64,000 nucleotides of DNA from DASUPK01 sp963801055 (GTDB lineage Bacteria; Actinomycetota; Thermoleophilia; Solirubrobacterales; 70-9), in assembly GCA_963801055.1 (NCBI GenBank), contig CAWDDE010000001.1:248001-312000 (forward strand), written 5' to 3'. A program made the translations under genes and the position numbers. Positions 42,987-51,779 of the stretch are shown here, in pieces (within the stretch, counting starts at the first letter, position 1; the number at the start of each line of letters is the position of its first letter). The notes beneath the pieces are model-generated. The model made no database searches. It worked only from the letters and a program-made list of their open reading frames with translations, and was not told the origin of the DNA.

Positions 42987-43967
42987 GTGGCACCGACCAT
43001 CGGGCTGCTTGGCGACGTGATGCTCGGCCGCGGCGTGGCCGCGCGCCTTGCGGAGGTGGCCCCGGAGGACGTCTGGTCGCCCGAGCTTCGCCGGCTCTGT
43101 CTCTCCTGCGACCTGGTGATCTGCAACCTCGAATGCTGCGTCTCGGAACGCGGCAGCCCAACCGACCGAATCCCCGGCAAGCCGTTTTTCTTCCGTGCGC
43201 CTCCGGTAGCGATGGAATCGCTGCGCGCGATCGGGACGGCCGCGGTCGGCCTCGCGAACAACCACGCTCTCGACTACGAGGAGAGGGCGTTGCTCGACTC
43301 GCTGGAGCTCCTCGGGGAGGCAGGAATTGCGACCGCGGGGGCGGGGGTCGGCGAGGAGGCGGCGCGCAGAGGCGTGATCGTCGAAGGAGACGGTACGCGC
43401 GTCGGCCTGCTTGCGGTCTCCGACCATCCGCACCAGTACGCCGCCTACGCCGACGCCTCTGGTATCGCGCATGCCGATCTGGCCCGCGGTCTTCCGGGCT
43501 GGTTGACCGCAGAGCTCGAGCGGCTACGGGCCGAGTGCGGGCTCGTGATCGCCTTTCCACATTGGGGCCCGAACATGAACCCTCGTACCGCCCGCTGGCA
43601 GAAGAAGGCCGCCGCCGAGATGCTCGCCGCCGGGGCGACCCTGGTGGCCGGCCACTCTGCACACATCTTCCACGGCGTGGGCTGGGAGGGGGACAGCCCG
43701 GTGCTGTTCGATCTTGGCGACGCCCTCGACGACTATGCAGTCGATCCCCGACTGCGCAACGACCTCGGTGTTCTCGCGCTATGGCGGCCTGGCAACTCGG
43801 TTACGCCCGTTGAGCTGGTTGGCCTGAAGCTCGACTACTGCCGGACGGATCTCGCGTACGGCAGAGAGGCCGAGTGGATCGCAGCCAGGCTCGCGGATGC
43901 CTGCGGGTCGCTGGGGAGCTCGGTCGAGCGGATTGCCGAGCAGAGATTCCGTGTCAGCCCGGCATGA
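42987..43967 (+). CDS. CapA/PgsA-type metallophosphoesterase
   Basis: 326 residues of the CapA family of calcineurin-like phosphoesterases. Metal-ligand motifs are LLGDVMLGRG, CNLECCVSE, LANNHALDYEE, FPHWGPNMNP and GHSAHIFHG. Family members take part in poly-gamma-glutamate or capsule metabolism or act on unknown phosphoesters. GTG 42987 is preferred over ATG 42954, which would leave only 20 bases to the divergent Rrf2 gene. No signal peptide. Its end overlaps the MarR gene by 14 bases, convergent. Confidence 0.87.
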   Translation: MAPTIGLLGDVMLGRGVAARLAEVAPEDVWSPELRRLCLSCDLVICNLECCVSERGSPTDRIPGKPFFFRAPPVAMESLRAIGTAAVGLANNHALDYEERALLDSLELLGEAGIATAGAGVGEEAARRGVIVEGDGTRVGLLAVSDHPHQYAAYADASGIAHADLARGLPGWLTAELERLRAECGLVIAFPHWGPNMNPRTARWQKKAAAEMLAAGATLVAGHSAHIFHGVGWEGDSPVLFDLGDALDDYAVDPRLRNDLGVLALWRPGNSVTPVELVGLKLDYCRTDLAYGREAEWIAARLADACGSLGSSVERIAEQRFRVSPA

Positions 43968-44439
43968 GCCTCGAGGTCTCCACGGGTCGGGACCTCGCGA
44001 CCACCCCGCGGAGGGCGTCACGGAACTCCGCGAAGCTACGGGCGCCGAGCTCCTCAGCGTGGCGTGCCTCGATGTCGGCGACGATTTCGTCGCCACGTCG
44101 CAGCTGCTCGAGACCTCTCGCCGTCGGGACGATCAGCTTCGCCCGCCGATCGGCAGGGTCGGGACGGCGCTCGACGTACTCGAGCTCCTCGAGCTCGTCG
44201 ACCAGCCGGCCGACGACCTGCTTGTGGCGGCCGGAGAGCCGCGCCAGCTCGGTGGACCGGATCCCGTCCTCGTCGAGGTACGCCAGGACGATCCAGTGTC
44301 GCGGATTGAGATCATCGTACCCGTCCTCGGCGAGGCGGGCGAAGAGCTCCTCCTGCAGCGAGAAGGCGAGCTGGCTTGCGAGCACCCCGAGGTCGGGATT
44401 CCACTGCTGACGTTCGCTGCGGCGCCTGGTAGTAGTCAC
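43954..44439 (-). CDS. MarR-family transcriptional regulator
   Basis: 161 residues. MarR winged helix: LNPRHWIVLAYLDEDGIRST, RLSGRHKQVVGRLVDELEEL and the wing ERRPDPADRRAKLIVPTARG. GTG start at 44439. It is divergent from htpX with a dyad between them, so it probably represses itself and possibly htpX. The ligand is unknown. Confidence 0.9.
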   Translation of the reverse strand: MTTTRRRSERQQWNPDLGVLASQLAFSLQEELFARLAEDGYDDLNPRHWIVLAYLDEDGIRSTELARLSGRHKQVVGRLVDELEELEYVERRPDPADRRAKLIVPTARGLEQLRRGDEIVADIEARHAEELGARSFAEFRDALRGVVARSRPVETSRLMPG

Positions 44440-44447
44440 AAGTCAGA

Positions 44448-44463
44448 TAGTATCAATCTACTA
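44448..44463 (-). promoter_or_regulatory. MarR-type operator
   Basis: TAGTA-TCAATC-TACTA at 44448-44463 is an inverted repeat with 5-base arms, 8 bases from the MarR start, in a locally AT-rich stretch. It fits autoregulation. It is 47 bases from the htpX -10. Confidence 0.55.
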
Positions 44464-44509
44464 CTGTCTTATATCGATCGTAAGTTGGTTTGGCCGCGAC
44501 CCGGGCGCG

Positions 44510-44546
44510 TATACTCGTGTCGAGACTTCAAGCAAAGGAGATTTCG
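44510..44546 (+). promoter_or_regulatory. htpX -10 element and ribosome binding site
   Basis: TATACT at 44510-44515 is a near-consensus -10. AAAGGAG lies at ~44534-44540, about 10 bases before the ATG at 44551, so the mRNA has a leader of roughly 30 bases. Confidence 0.6.
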
Positions 44547-44550
44547 ACCT

Positions 44551-45411
44551 ATGACCACCACCAGGCACTCCAACTTCGGTGCGGCGATCCGGACGACGCT
44601 GCTGCTCGCCGGCTTGGGCGGCTTGCTCGTCGTCATCGGTGCCCTGATCGGCGGGGTGCAGGGCGCGACCCTCTTCCTGGTCATCGCGCTGCTGATCAAC
44701 CTCGCGACCTATTTCTTCAGCGACAAGATCGCGTTGCGCGCGGCCCGGGCAAAGCCAATCTCGGAAGAGGAGGACCCGCGGCTCTACCAGATCGTCCGCG
44801 ACCTGACCACGCGAGCCGGTCTGCCGATGCCGAAGCTCTACGTGATCCCGCAGGAGCAACCCAATGCCTTCGCGACCGGGCGCAATCCGAAGCATGCTGT
44901 GGTCGCGGTGACGGCCGGGATCCGCGAGCTGCTCAGCGAGGACGAGCTGCGCGGCGTCCTCGCCCACGAGCTCGGTCACGTCCGCAACCGCGACATCCTG
45001 CTGACCTCGGTCGCGGCCGCGATCGGCACCGCGATCACCTGGATCGCGTACGCGCTGCTGTGGTTCGGCGGGGACGACGAGTCGCCCCTCGGCGCTGTCG
45101 CCGCAATCGCGTTGGTCCTGCTGGCGCCGCTCGCCGCGACGATCATCCAGCTGGCGATCTCGCGCCAGCGTGAGTACTCGGCCGATGCGACGGGCGCGCA
45201 GATCTCCGGGAACCCCGAGTCGCTCGCCTCGGCGCTGTTGCGCCTCGAGCAAGGGGCTCAGGCGATCCCGATGCAGGTGAACCAGGCCCAGGAGCCGCTC
45301 TACATCGTCAAGCCGTTCAGCGGCGGCGGGATCGCGTCCCTCTTCTCGACGCATCCGCCGATCGAGGAGCGGGTCCGCCGGCTCCGCCAGATGCGGCCCA
45401 GCATCGGGTAA
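44551..45411 (+). CDS. htpX: HtpX membrane zinc metalloprotease
   Basis: 286-residue M48 protease that degrades misfolded membrane proteins. N-terminal TM pair (TTLLLAGLGGLLVVIGALI and TLFLVIALLINLATYF), zinc motif HELGH at 139-143, third ligand Glu in SRQREYSADATGA, and two further TM helices between. C-terminal STHPPIEERVRRL is the family ending. The cupin gene starts directly after its stop. Confidence 0.95.
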   Translation: MTTTRHSNFGAAIRTTLLLAGLGGLLVVIGALIGGVQGATLFLVIALLINLATYFFSDKIALRAARAKPISEEEDPRLYQIVRDLTTRAGLPMPKLYVIPQEQPNAFATGRNPKHAVVAVTAGIRELLSEDELRGVLAHELGHVRNRDILLTSVAAAIGTAITWIAYALLWFGGDDESPLGAVAAIALVLLAPLAATIIQLAISRQREYSADATGAQISGNPESLASALLRLEQGAQAIPMQVNQAQEPLYIVKPFSGGGIASLFSTHPPIEERVRRLRQMRPSIG

Positions 45412-45858
45412 TTGGCATATCGGGTTCTGAGTTCGGGGGACGCCTTCTGGCGTCCCTCGAACCAGATGCGGGTCGAGAACACGGACCTCGCCAAGCAGCT
45501 CGAAGCGAAGACGCTCGGTGCGCGGCTTTGGCGCCTCCACCCCGGCCAGGCCTCGACGAAGCATCGCCATCCAACCCAGCACGAGCTCTACGTCCTCCTC
45601 GAGGGCACCGGTCGAATCCGGGTCGACGACGAGCTGCTCACCCTCAACCCCCTCTCGGCCGTACTTGTGGAGCCCGAGCACGTCCGGCAGGTCTTCAACG
45701 ACAGGGAAGAGGACGCTCTCTGGCTCGTCGTGGGCGCCCCTCCTGAGGTGGCCAACACCCTGGAGATGAGCGAGCAGCAGTTGGGAGAAATGTATCCCGA
45801 TGGGCCGAAGGCACTGCCGCCGGAGCTCGGCGGCGGCCAATTCGAGCCCCAGGCCTAA
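45412..45858 (+). CDS. Cupin-domain protein
   Basis: 148 residues. The cupin motif 1 region is KHRHPTQHELYVLLEGTGRI with two His and one Glu ligand; motif 2 is VLVEPEHVRQVFN. The TTG start at 45412 abuts the htpX stop, so the gene is probably read by coupling. The conserved opening VLSSGDAFWRPSNQMRVENT is typical of an actinobacterial cupin group. The ligand is unknown. Confidence 0.82.
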   Translation: MAYRVLSSGDAFWRPSNQMRVENTDLAKQLEAKTLGARLWRLHPGQASTKHRHPTQHELYVLLEGTGRIRVDDELLTLNPLSAVLVEPEHVRQVFNDREEDALWLVVGAPPEVANTLEMSEQQLGEMYPDGPKALPPELGGGQFEPQA

Positions 45859-45868
45859 CCCACGAAGC

Positions 45869-45874
45869 TATACT
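45869..45874 (+). promoter_or_regulatory. -10 element of rhodanese-moeZ operon
   Basis: TATACT at 45869-45874 lies in a locally AT-rich stretch 38 bases before the ATG at 45912. A GGATTTGGGA stretch just before the start could be the ribosome binding site. Confidence 0.45.
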
Positions 45875-45911
45875 TCTTGAAAGCATTAAAACCCGATCAG
45901 GATTTGGGAAT

Positions 45912-46379
45912 ATGAGCACCGTGGAGATGCCCCGCAAGTACGTCCCGCCGCCCCTCGAGCTGGTCAAGAGCCGGATCGAGGAGCTCCTGCCGCCTGCCGC
46001 GCAGAGCGAGATCGAGGGCAGCGGCGTGGTCGTGATCGACGTTCGCGACCCTGAGCGGTACGAGGCCGGGCACCTGAAGGGCGCCGTCAATGTGCCTTCC
46101 GGGGAGAGCGCCCGTGACGCTCACGACGCCGCCTACGTGGAGGCGATCGAGAATGCGGGTGCCAACTTCGGCGACCGGATCATCCTGATCTGCGGTGAGG
46201 GCAACCGCTCCGCGCGCACCGCGGATGCCCTTCGGAACGAGCACGGCTTCACCAACGTCGCCTCGATGGTCGGAGGCGCGAAGCTTTGGAGCGAACTCGG
46301 GTATCCGATCGAGGGAGAGATCACGGTCGGCGACGAGGAAGCTGAGACACACTTGGAAGGCGAGGAGGAGACAACCTGA
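45912..46379 (+). CDS. Rhodanese-domain protein
   Basis: 155 residues with one rhodanese domain: VVVIDVRDPERYEAGHLKGA and the active loop LICGEGNRSARTA, with Cys in place. N- and C-terminal extensions are acidic. It overlaps the moeZ-like gene by 1 base (TGATG) and probably feeds persulfide sulfur into it or into CysO activation. Confidence 0.9.
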   Translation: MSTVEMPRKYVPPPLELVKSRIEELLPPAAQSEIEGSGVVVIDVRDPERYEAGHLKGAVNVPSGESARDAHDAAYVEAIENAGANFGDRIILICGEGNRSARTADALRNEHGFTNVASMVGGAKLWSELGYPIEGEITVGDEEAETHLEGEEETT

Positions 46380-47548
46380 TGGCCAGCACCGAGACGATCG
46401 AGCAGGTCAAGCAGAGGATCGAGGAGGTCGATCCCGCCGGGGCCCGCGATGAGCTGAAGCGGGGCGGCGTTGCGCTGGTCGACACGCGCGAGCCCAACGA
46501 GTACATGGAGGCCCATATCGACGGCGCCGAGCTGGTTCGCCCGGTCGATGTCGCCGACCGCATCGAGGAGGTCGTCCCCGACCACTCCCAGCGCGTGCTT
46601 CTCTACTGCGCCTCCGGCAATCGCTCCGCCCGTGCGGCCGATCAGCTCCGCGAGCTCGGCTACGAGCACGCCGCCTCGGTTCGCGGGGGCATCAAGGCAT
46701 GGGAGGCCGAGGGCCTCCCGGTCGTCATGCCCGAGGGCATGAGCGCCGAACAGCGGATGCGCTACTCGCGCCACACGCTCCTGCCGGAGGTCGGCGTCGA
46801 AGGCCAGCTGAAGATGCTGAACGCGAAGGTGCTGCTGGTAGGCGCCGGCGGTCTGGGCGCCCCCGCCGCCCTGTACCTGGCCGCGGCCGGAATCGGCACG
46901 CTCGGCCTGATCGACGACGACGAGGTCGACGAGACGAATCTGCAGCGGCAGGTGATTCACAACACCGAGCGAGTCGGTCAGCCGAAGACTGAGTCGGCGC
47001 GGAAGACGATCGAGGCGCTCAATCCCGACGTCGAGGTGGTCGAGCACCGCACCCGACTGGACGCGAGCAACATCATCGAGATCATCAGGGACTACGACGT
47101 GATCGTCGACGGGGCGGACAACTTCCCGACCCGCTACCTGCTCAACGATGCCTCGGTGCGGCTCCGCAAGCCGGTGATCTCGGCCTCGATCCTCGCCTTC
47201 GACGGTCAGATCTCCACCTTCGTCCCCTTCGAGGGTCCGTGCTATCGCTGCCTCTACCCGACTCCGCCTCCCGCCGAGCTCGCCCCGAGTTGCGGCGCCG
47301 CCGGCGTGCTCGGTGTGATGGCCGGCGTGATGGGCCTGCTCCAGGCGAACGAGGTCATCAAGCTCGTGGCCGGGATCGGCGAGCCGTTGATCGGGCGCCT
47401 GCTCCTCTACGACTCGCTCGGCACCCACTTCACGGAGCTCAAGGTGCGGCGGGACCCCGAGTGCCCGATCTGCGGACCGAACGCCCAGGAGATTCCTGAG
47501 TCCGAGATGGGCAAGTTCCCCGACTACGAGCTCTTCTGCGCTGGGTAG
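46379..47548 (+). CDS. Rhodanese-ThiF/MoeB fusion, sulfur carrier activator (MoeZ-like)
   Basis: 389 residues. An N-terminal rhodanese (VALVDTREPNEYMEAHIDGA, active loop YCASGNRSARAA) is fused to an E1-like adenylyltransferase (GAGGLGAPAALYLAAAG, DETNLQRQVIH, zinc CYRC and CPIC). It would adenylate the C-terminal glycine of CysO and transfer sulfur to form the thiocarboxylate. In mycobacterial MoeZ and most MoeBR proteins the rhodanese is at the C-terminus; here the order is reversed. cysO follows 33 bases downstream. Confidence 0.9.
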   Translation: MASTETIEQVKQRIEEVDPAGARDELKRGGVALVDTREPNEYMEAHIDGAELVRPVDVADRIEEVVPDHSQRVLLYCASGNRSARAADQLRELGYEHAASVRGGIKAWEAEGLPVVMPEGMSAEQRMRYSRHTLLPEVGVEGQLKMLNAKVLLVGAGGLGAPAALYLAAAGIGTLGLIDDDEVDETNLQRQVIHNTERVGQPKTESARKTIEALNPDVEVVEHRTRLDASNIIEIIRDYDVIVDGADNFPTRYLLNDASVRLRKPVISASILAFDGQISTFVPFEGPCYRCLYPTPPPAELAPSCGAAGVLGVMAGVMGLLQANEVIKLVAGIGEPLIGRLLLYDSLGTHFTELKVRRDPECPICGPNAQEIPESEMGKFPDYELFCAG

Positions 47549-47567
47549 CGCCCGCGTAGGCAGCCGC

Positions 47568-47581
47568 TAGGTTTCCCGCCC
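47568..47581 (+). promoter_or_regulatory. -10-like element before cysO
   Basis: TAGGTT at 47568-47573 lies 8 bases before the ATG at 47582. It could give cysO its own leaderless mRNA in addition to read-through from the moeZ-like gene. Confidence 0.35.
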
Positions 47582-47854
47582 ATGCCGACGATCAAGGTCC
47601 CACCGGTGCTGCGCCCGCAGACCGGCGGCGAGGCAGAGCTCAGCGTCAGCGGCGGCACCGTCGGCGAGGCGCTGCGGGCGCTGGCCGAGCGCTACCCGTC
47701 CACCAGGGACCAGCTCTTCTCGCCGGAGGGCGAGCTCAACCGGTACGTCAACATCTACCTGAACGACGAGGACGTCCGAGTGCTCGACGGCCTCGACACG
47801 GGTGCCTCGGAGTCGGACACGGTGGTCATCCTCCCGGCTATGGCGGGGGGATAG
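47582..47854 (+). CDS. cysO: CysO-like ubiquitin-fold sulfur carrier
   Basis: 90 residues of the ThiS/MoaD/CysO fold, starting MPTIKVPPVLRPQTGGEAEL and ending ILPAMAGG, with the di-glycine tail that becomes a thiocarboxylate. SVSGGTVGEALRALAERYP and RYVNIYLNDEDVRVLDGLDT are typical of CysO rather than MoaD. cysM and mec homologues lie 3-5 kb away on the same strand, which supports the name. Confidence 0.9.
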   Translation: MPTIKVPPVLRPQTGGEAELSVSGGTVGEALRALAERYPSTRDQLFSPEGELNRYVNIYLNDEDVRVLDGLDTGASESDTVVILPAMAGG

Positions 47855-47900
47855 GCGAGCCGAGGTCGCGTTGGCCGACCATAGCTCTGACCGCATAGAG

Positions 47901-48679
47901 TCAGCCGCATGCTCCAGGCACCAGGCCGAGGAAGCGCTTCGTGCGCTCCTCCCTCGGGATTCTCGATCAGCTCTCGCGCGGGACCCTCCTCGACGATCAC
48001 GCCGTCGTCCATGAAGACGACGCGGTCGCCGACATCGGCGCGCGAAGCCCATCTCGTGGGTGACGACGATCATCGTCATGCCCTCGCGCGCCAGGGCGCG
48101 CATCACGTCGAGGACCTCCTTGACCAGCTCCGGATCGAGGGCGCTGGTCACCTCGTCGAAGAGCATCAGCTTCGGCTCCATGGCGAGGGCCCGGGCGATC
48201 GCCACCCGCTGCTGCTGCCCACCGGAGAGGCGGGCCGGGTACTCGTCGATCTTGTCCTCGAGACCGACCCGCTGGAGCAGCTCACGGCCATGCGCGGCCG
48301 CCTCCCGCTTGCGCAATCCCTTGACCCGGATCGGCGCCTCGGTCACGTTGCCGAGCGCGGTCATGTGAGGGAAGAGGTTGAAGCGCTGGAAGACCATCCC
48401 GATCTCCGCGCGCTTGCGCGCGATCTCGTTCTCCCGCAGCTCGTAGACCTTGCCGTCCTCCTGGCGGTAGCCGACCAGCTCGCCGTCTACCGAGAGGCGC
48501 CCACCGTCGATCTTCTCGAGATGGTTGACGCAGCGCAGGAACGTCGACTTGCCGGAACCGGAAGGCCCGATCAGGCAGACGACCTCGCGCGGTGCAACCT
48601 CCAGGGACACTCCCTTGAGGACCTGAAGCGGCCCGAAGTGCTTGCGCACGTGGTCGGCTTTCACCATCAGCTCGGTCAT
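47901..48679 (-). CDS. Polar amino-acid ABC transporter ATPase (frameshifted)
   Basis: About 255 residues once frames are joined near 48038 and 47954. Walker A GPSGSGKSTFLRC, Q-loop VFQRFNLFPHMTALGN, signature RLSGGQQQRVAIARAL, Walker B MLFDEVTSALDPEL and H-loop VTHEMGFAR fit the GlnQ/HisP family. The C-terminal VFMDDGVIVEEGP and ENP|REERTKRFLG segments are recovered in other frames. Its ATG overlaps the permease stop by 4 bases. The exact end is uncertain because a third indel is possible. Confidence 0.82.
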
Positions 48680-49663
48680 CGGTTGTGTCCGGGGAAGCTC
48701 GGCGGTGGACCCGCGTCCTGCATGGCAGCCTCGTCATGGCGTGCCCCGATCCCGCGCCGAATTCGCTGGAAGAGCGTCAGTCGATTGCGCCCCGGGTCCG
48801 CCGCGTCCATAGTGCCGCTCGAGGTAGTACTGGCCGATCGAGAGGACCGTGGTCGCAGCCAGGTACCAGATGCTGGCGACGATCAGCAGCGGAATCGTCT
48901 CGTAGTTCACCGAGTAGATCAGCTGGGCCGAGTAGAGGAGCTCGGTGACGGCGATGACGCTGACCAGGGCGCTGTTCTTCAGCATCGAGATCGTCTCGTT
49001 GCCTGTCGGCGGGATGATCACCCTCATCGCCTGAGGCAGGACGACGCGGCGCATCGTCTGCATGCGGGTCATACCGAGAGCCTTCGAAGCCTCCGTCTGT
49101 CCCTCGTCGACCGAGATCACTCCCGCGCGGACGATCTCCGACATGTACGCGCCCTCGTTCAGGCTCAGGGCGAGCAGCCCTGCCACGAATGGAGTGATCA
49201 CGTCGTTGGCGTCGATGTGGATGAACGAGGGTCCGAACGGGATTCCGAGGTCGATCATCGGATAGAGCGCCGCGATGTTGAAGAAGAAGATGATCTGCAC
49301 GAGCAGCGGGGTGCCGCGGAAGAACCAGATGTAGACCCAGCTCGTCGAGCTCAGCATCCAGTTCGATGAAAGCCGCATCAGCGCCAGGATCACGCCGAGC
49401 ACGATCCCGATCGCCATCGCCAGGACCGTCAGCTCGAGCGTCTTCACGAGGCCGTCGAGAATCCGGCTGTCGAACAGGTAGTCGCCGACGACGTCCCACT
49501 GAAAGCGGTCGTTCGTCGCCACCGACTTCGCGACCGCGACGATGATGACCGCGACGATCGCCGCCGCGATCCACTGTCCGACATGGCGGACCGGAACCGC
49601 CTCGATCTCGTCAGGCGGTTCCGGTCTCGCTATCGCTTCCGTCTTGCCGGGAGCCGTGGCCAC
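48676..49663 (-). CDS. Polar amino-acid ABC permease (frameshifted near C-terminus)
   Basis: About 328 residues. A HisM/GlnP-type permease with several TM helices, FFRGTPLLVQIIFFF and the EAA loop KALGMTRMQTMRRVVLPQAM. Read straight, the frame ends at 48734. A shift near 48795 instead gives QRIRRGIGARHDEAAM and a stop that overlaps the ATPase start (ATGA), as expected for this operon, so I take 48676 as the true end. It sits 15 bases after the binding-protein gene. Confidence 0.82.
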
Positions 49664-49678
49664 CGGCCATCCATTCTG

Positions 49679-50611
49679 CTAGCTGACCGCCCCGTTGATC
49701 ACAGGGTTATCGATGGCGCCGTTCTGGAGGCCCCAGTACTCCAGGATCTTGTCGTAGGTGCCGTCGGCCATCAGGGCCTTCACCGCATCCAGCACCGGCT
49801 GGGCGAGCCCGCTGCCCTTCGGGATCGCGATCCCGTAGGGCTCGGGCGGGAACGGTCCGCCGGTCACCTCGAACTGCCCATCGGACTGCTCGGCGATGTT
49901 CTCCGCGACCGGTGAATCCGCCATCGCCGCCTCGGCCCTAGCGCTGGAGAGCGCCAGGTTGACCTGGTTCTGGTCGGGCAGAATCACGCCCGTGACGCCA
50001 GACTTGCCCTCGGCCTTGCACTTCTTGTCCTGCTCTTCGATGTCGTCCTGCTGGGTCGTGCCTCTCTCCGCCGAGACCGTGTGGCCGCAGAGCGCATCGA
50101 GCGAATCCGGCTTGAAATCGCCGTCCGCATTGGCGTAGATGGCCGTGCCCGCCGTCAGGTAGGTGACGAAGTCGACCGTCTGCTCGCGCTCCTTCGTGTC
50201 TGTGAAGGAGGACATGCCGAGGTCGTACTTCCCGGCGGCGAGGCCCGGGATGATGCTGTCGAAGGTGATGTTCTGCATCTCCGCCTTCAGACCCATGATC
50301 TGGGCGATGGCCTTCGCCAGGTCTGGCATCCATCCCGATCATCGTCTTTCCATCCTCGGCGATGTACTCGTCGGGCGGGTAGGTTGCGTCGGCCGCGACG
50401 ATCAGGGTCCCCTGGGACTTGATGTCGGCGGGAACGGCGGCGGCGATCGCCTGATCAGCCTGAATGTCGTCGAGTCCCGGGGTGGCCGTCAGCTCCGCCG
50501 CAGCGGTCCGGTTCCCTGGTCATCGTCATCGTCACCGCCGCATCCTGCGCCGAAGCCGCCCATGGCGATGATCGCCAGGGCCGCCAGCAATGCCGTAAGT
50601 CGCAATCGCAT
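49679..50611 (-). CDS. Amino-acid ABC substrate-binding lipoprotein (frameshifted)
   Basis: About 310 residues joined across shifts near 50505 and 50328. The ATG at 50611 has AGGAGGGG upstream and opens a lipoprotein signal (LLAALAIIAMGGFGAGC, lipobox Cys) followed by a run of Asp. The body is SBP family 3: GTLIVAADATYPPDEY, MIGMD|PDLAKAIAQIMGL, YDLGMSSFTDTKEREQTVDF, YGIAIPKGSGLAQPV. The ligand is likely a polar amino acid; cystine is suggested only by the surrounding cysteine genes. Confidence 0.85.
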
Positions 50612-50752
50612 TTCTCGTTTCCCCTCCTGTCAGCTACGCGTAGGCGTCAGCACTCCGTTGCGCGCGGACGATAGCCGAGCGGGACGGACGGGGTACTGCG
50701 CTGGTTTCGCCACCGTGCTCGGTGGGCACGCGCCACCCATGAGCCGACGTCG

Positions 50753-50775
50753 TACTTCACTTTGTGAAGTATGCT
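50753..50775 (+). promoter_or_regulatory. 19-bp perfect palindrome on the cysM promoter
   Basis: TACTTCACTTTGTGAAGTA at 50753-50771 has 8-base arms and a 3-base centre. It overlaps the -10 hexamer TATGCT at 50770-50775, which lies 9 bases before the cysM ATG. The placement is ideal for a repressor operator. The binding-protein operon starts 142 bases away on the opposite strand and could share it. Confidence 0.7.
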
Positions 50776-50784
50776 TGGAGTGAG

Positions 50785-51755
50785 ATGGCGACCGAACCGC
50801 TCCTGAATCGTCCCTGCGGCGGCCACTTCGAGAACGTACTCGAGGCGATCGGCAACACCCCGCTGGTCGAGCTGCCGCGCCTTGGCGCCCAAGCCGGAGG
50901 TCCGCCTCTGGGCGAAGCTCGAGGGGCGCAACCCGACCGGCTCCGTCAAGGACCGGGTCGCCAAGTACATGATCGAGGACGCCGAGGCGCGGGGCGCGAT
51001 CGAGCCCGGGCCACACCATCCTCGAGCCGACCTCGGGCAACACGGGCATCTCGCTGGGGATGATCTGCCAGCGCAAGGGCTATCCGCTCAAGGTGGTGAT
51101 GCCGGACAACGTCACCGAGGAGCGGATCCAGCTGCTCCAGATGTACGGCGCGGAGATCGTCTACTCGGAGGGCGCGAAGGGCTCCAACGGCGCGGTCGAG
51201 CTGGCCCTGGAGATGGCCGAGGGAGACCCCTCGTACTACATGCCGTATCAGTACGGCAACGAGGCCAATCCCCGCGCCCACTACGAGGGCACCGCGAAGG
51301 AGATCCTCGACGAGCTCGACGAGGTGACGGCGTTCGTCGGCGGCCTCGGCACCGGCGGCACCCTGATGGGGAACGGCCGGCGCCTCAAGGAGGACGACCC
51401 AGACACCAAGATCGTCGCCGCCGAGCCGATGCAGGGCGAGCTGGTCCAGGGTCTGCGCTCCCTCGACGACGGTTTCATCCCGCCGATCCTCGATCTCAGC
51501 CTGCTCGACCGGAAGATCATGGTCTCCAACCGCGACGCGATCGTCTGGACCCGCAAGCTCCTCCACGAGGAGGGGATGTTCGCGGGGGTCTCCTCGGGAG
51601 CGATCGCCTACGTCGCGCACCGCATCGCCGGCGAGCTGGACGAGGGCAACGTCGTCTTCCTGGTGCCCGACGACGGCTGGAAGTACCTCTCCTCCGGGGT
51701 CTACACGAAGCCGATCGAGGAGCTCGAGGACATCGACTCCACCGTCTGGTGGTAG
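50785..51755 (+). CDS. cysM: CysM-like cysteine synthase (frameshifted)
   Basis: About 322 residues after correcting one extra base near 50883 and another near 51008. PLP lysine in GRNPTGSVKDRVAKYM, substrate loop EPTSGNTGISLGM, phosphate loop GGLGTGGTLMGNG and C-terminal SSGAIAYVAHRIAGEL. It ends ELEDIDSTVWW; actinobacterial CysM has such a mobile C-terminal lid. The enzyme would add the CysO sulfur to O-phosphoserine (or O-acetylserine). ATG 50785 follows a -10 by 9 bases, leaderless. Confidence 0.88.
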
Positions 51756-51779
51756 CCGGGCTCTCGTAGCCTCCCCTCT

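Noticed and set aside
50634..50643. CTACGCGTAG palindrome before the ABC binding-protein gene
   Set aside because: At only 10 bases in GC-rich DNA it is not clearly above chance, and the nearby 19-bp palindrome is a far stronger regulatory candidate.
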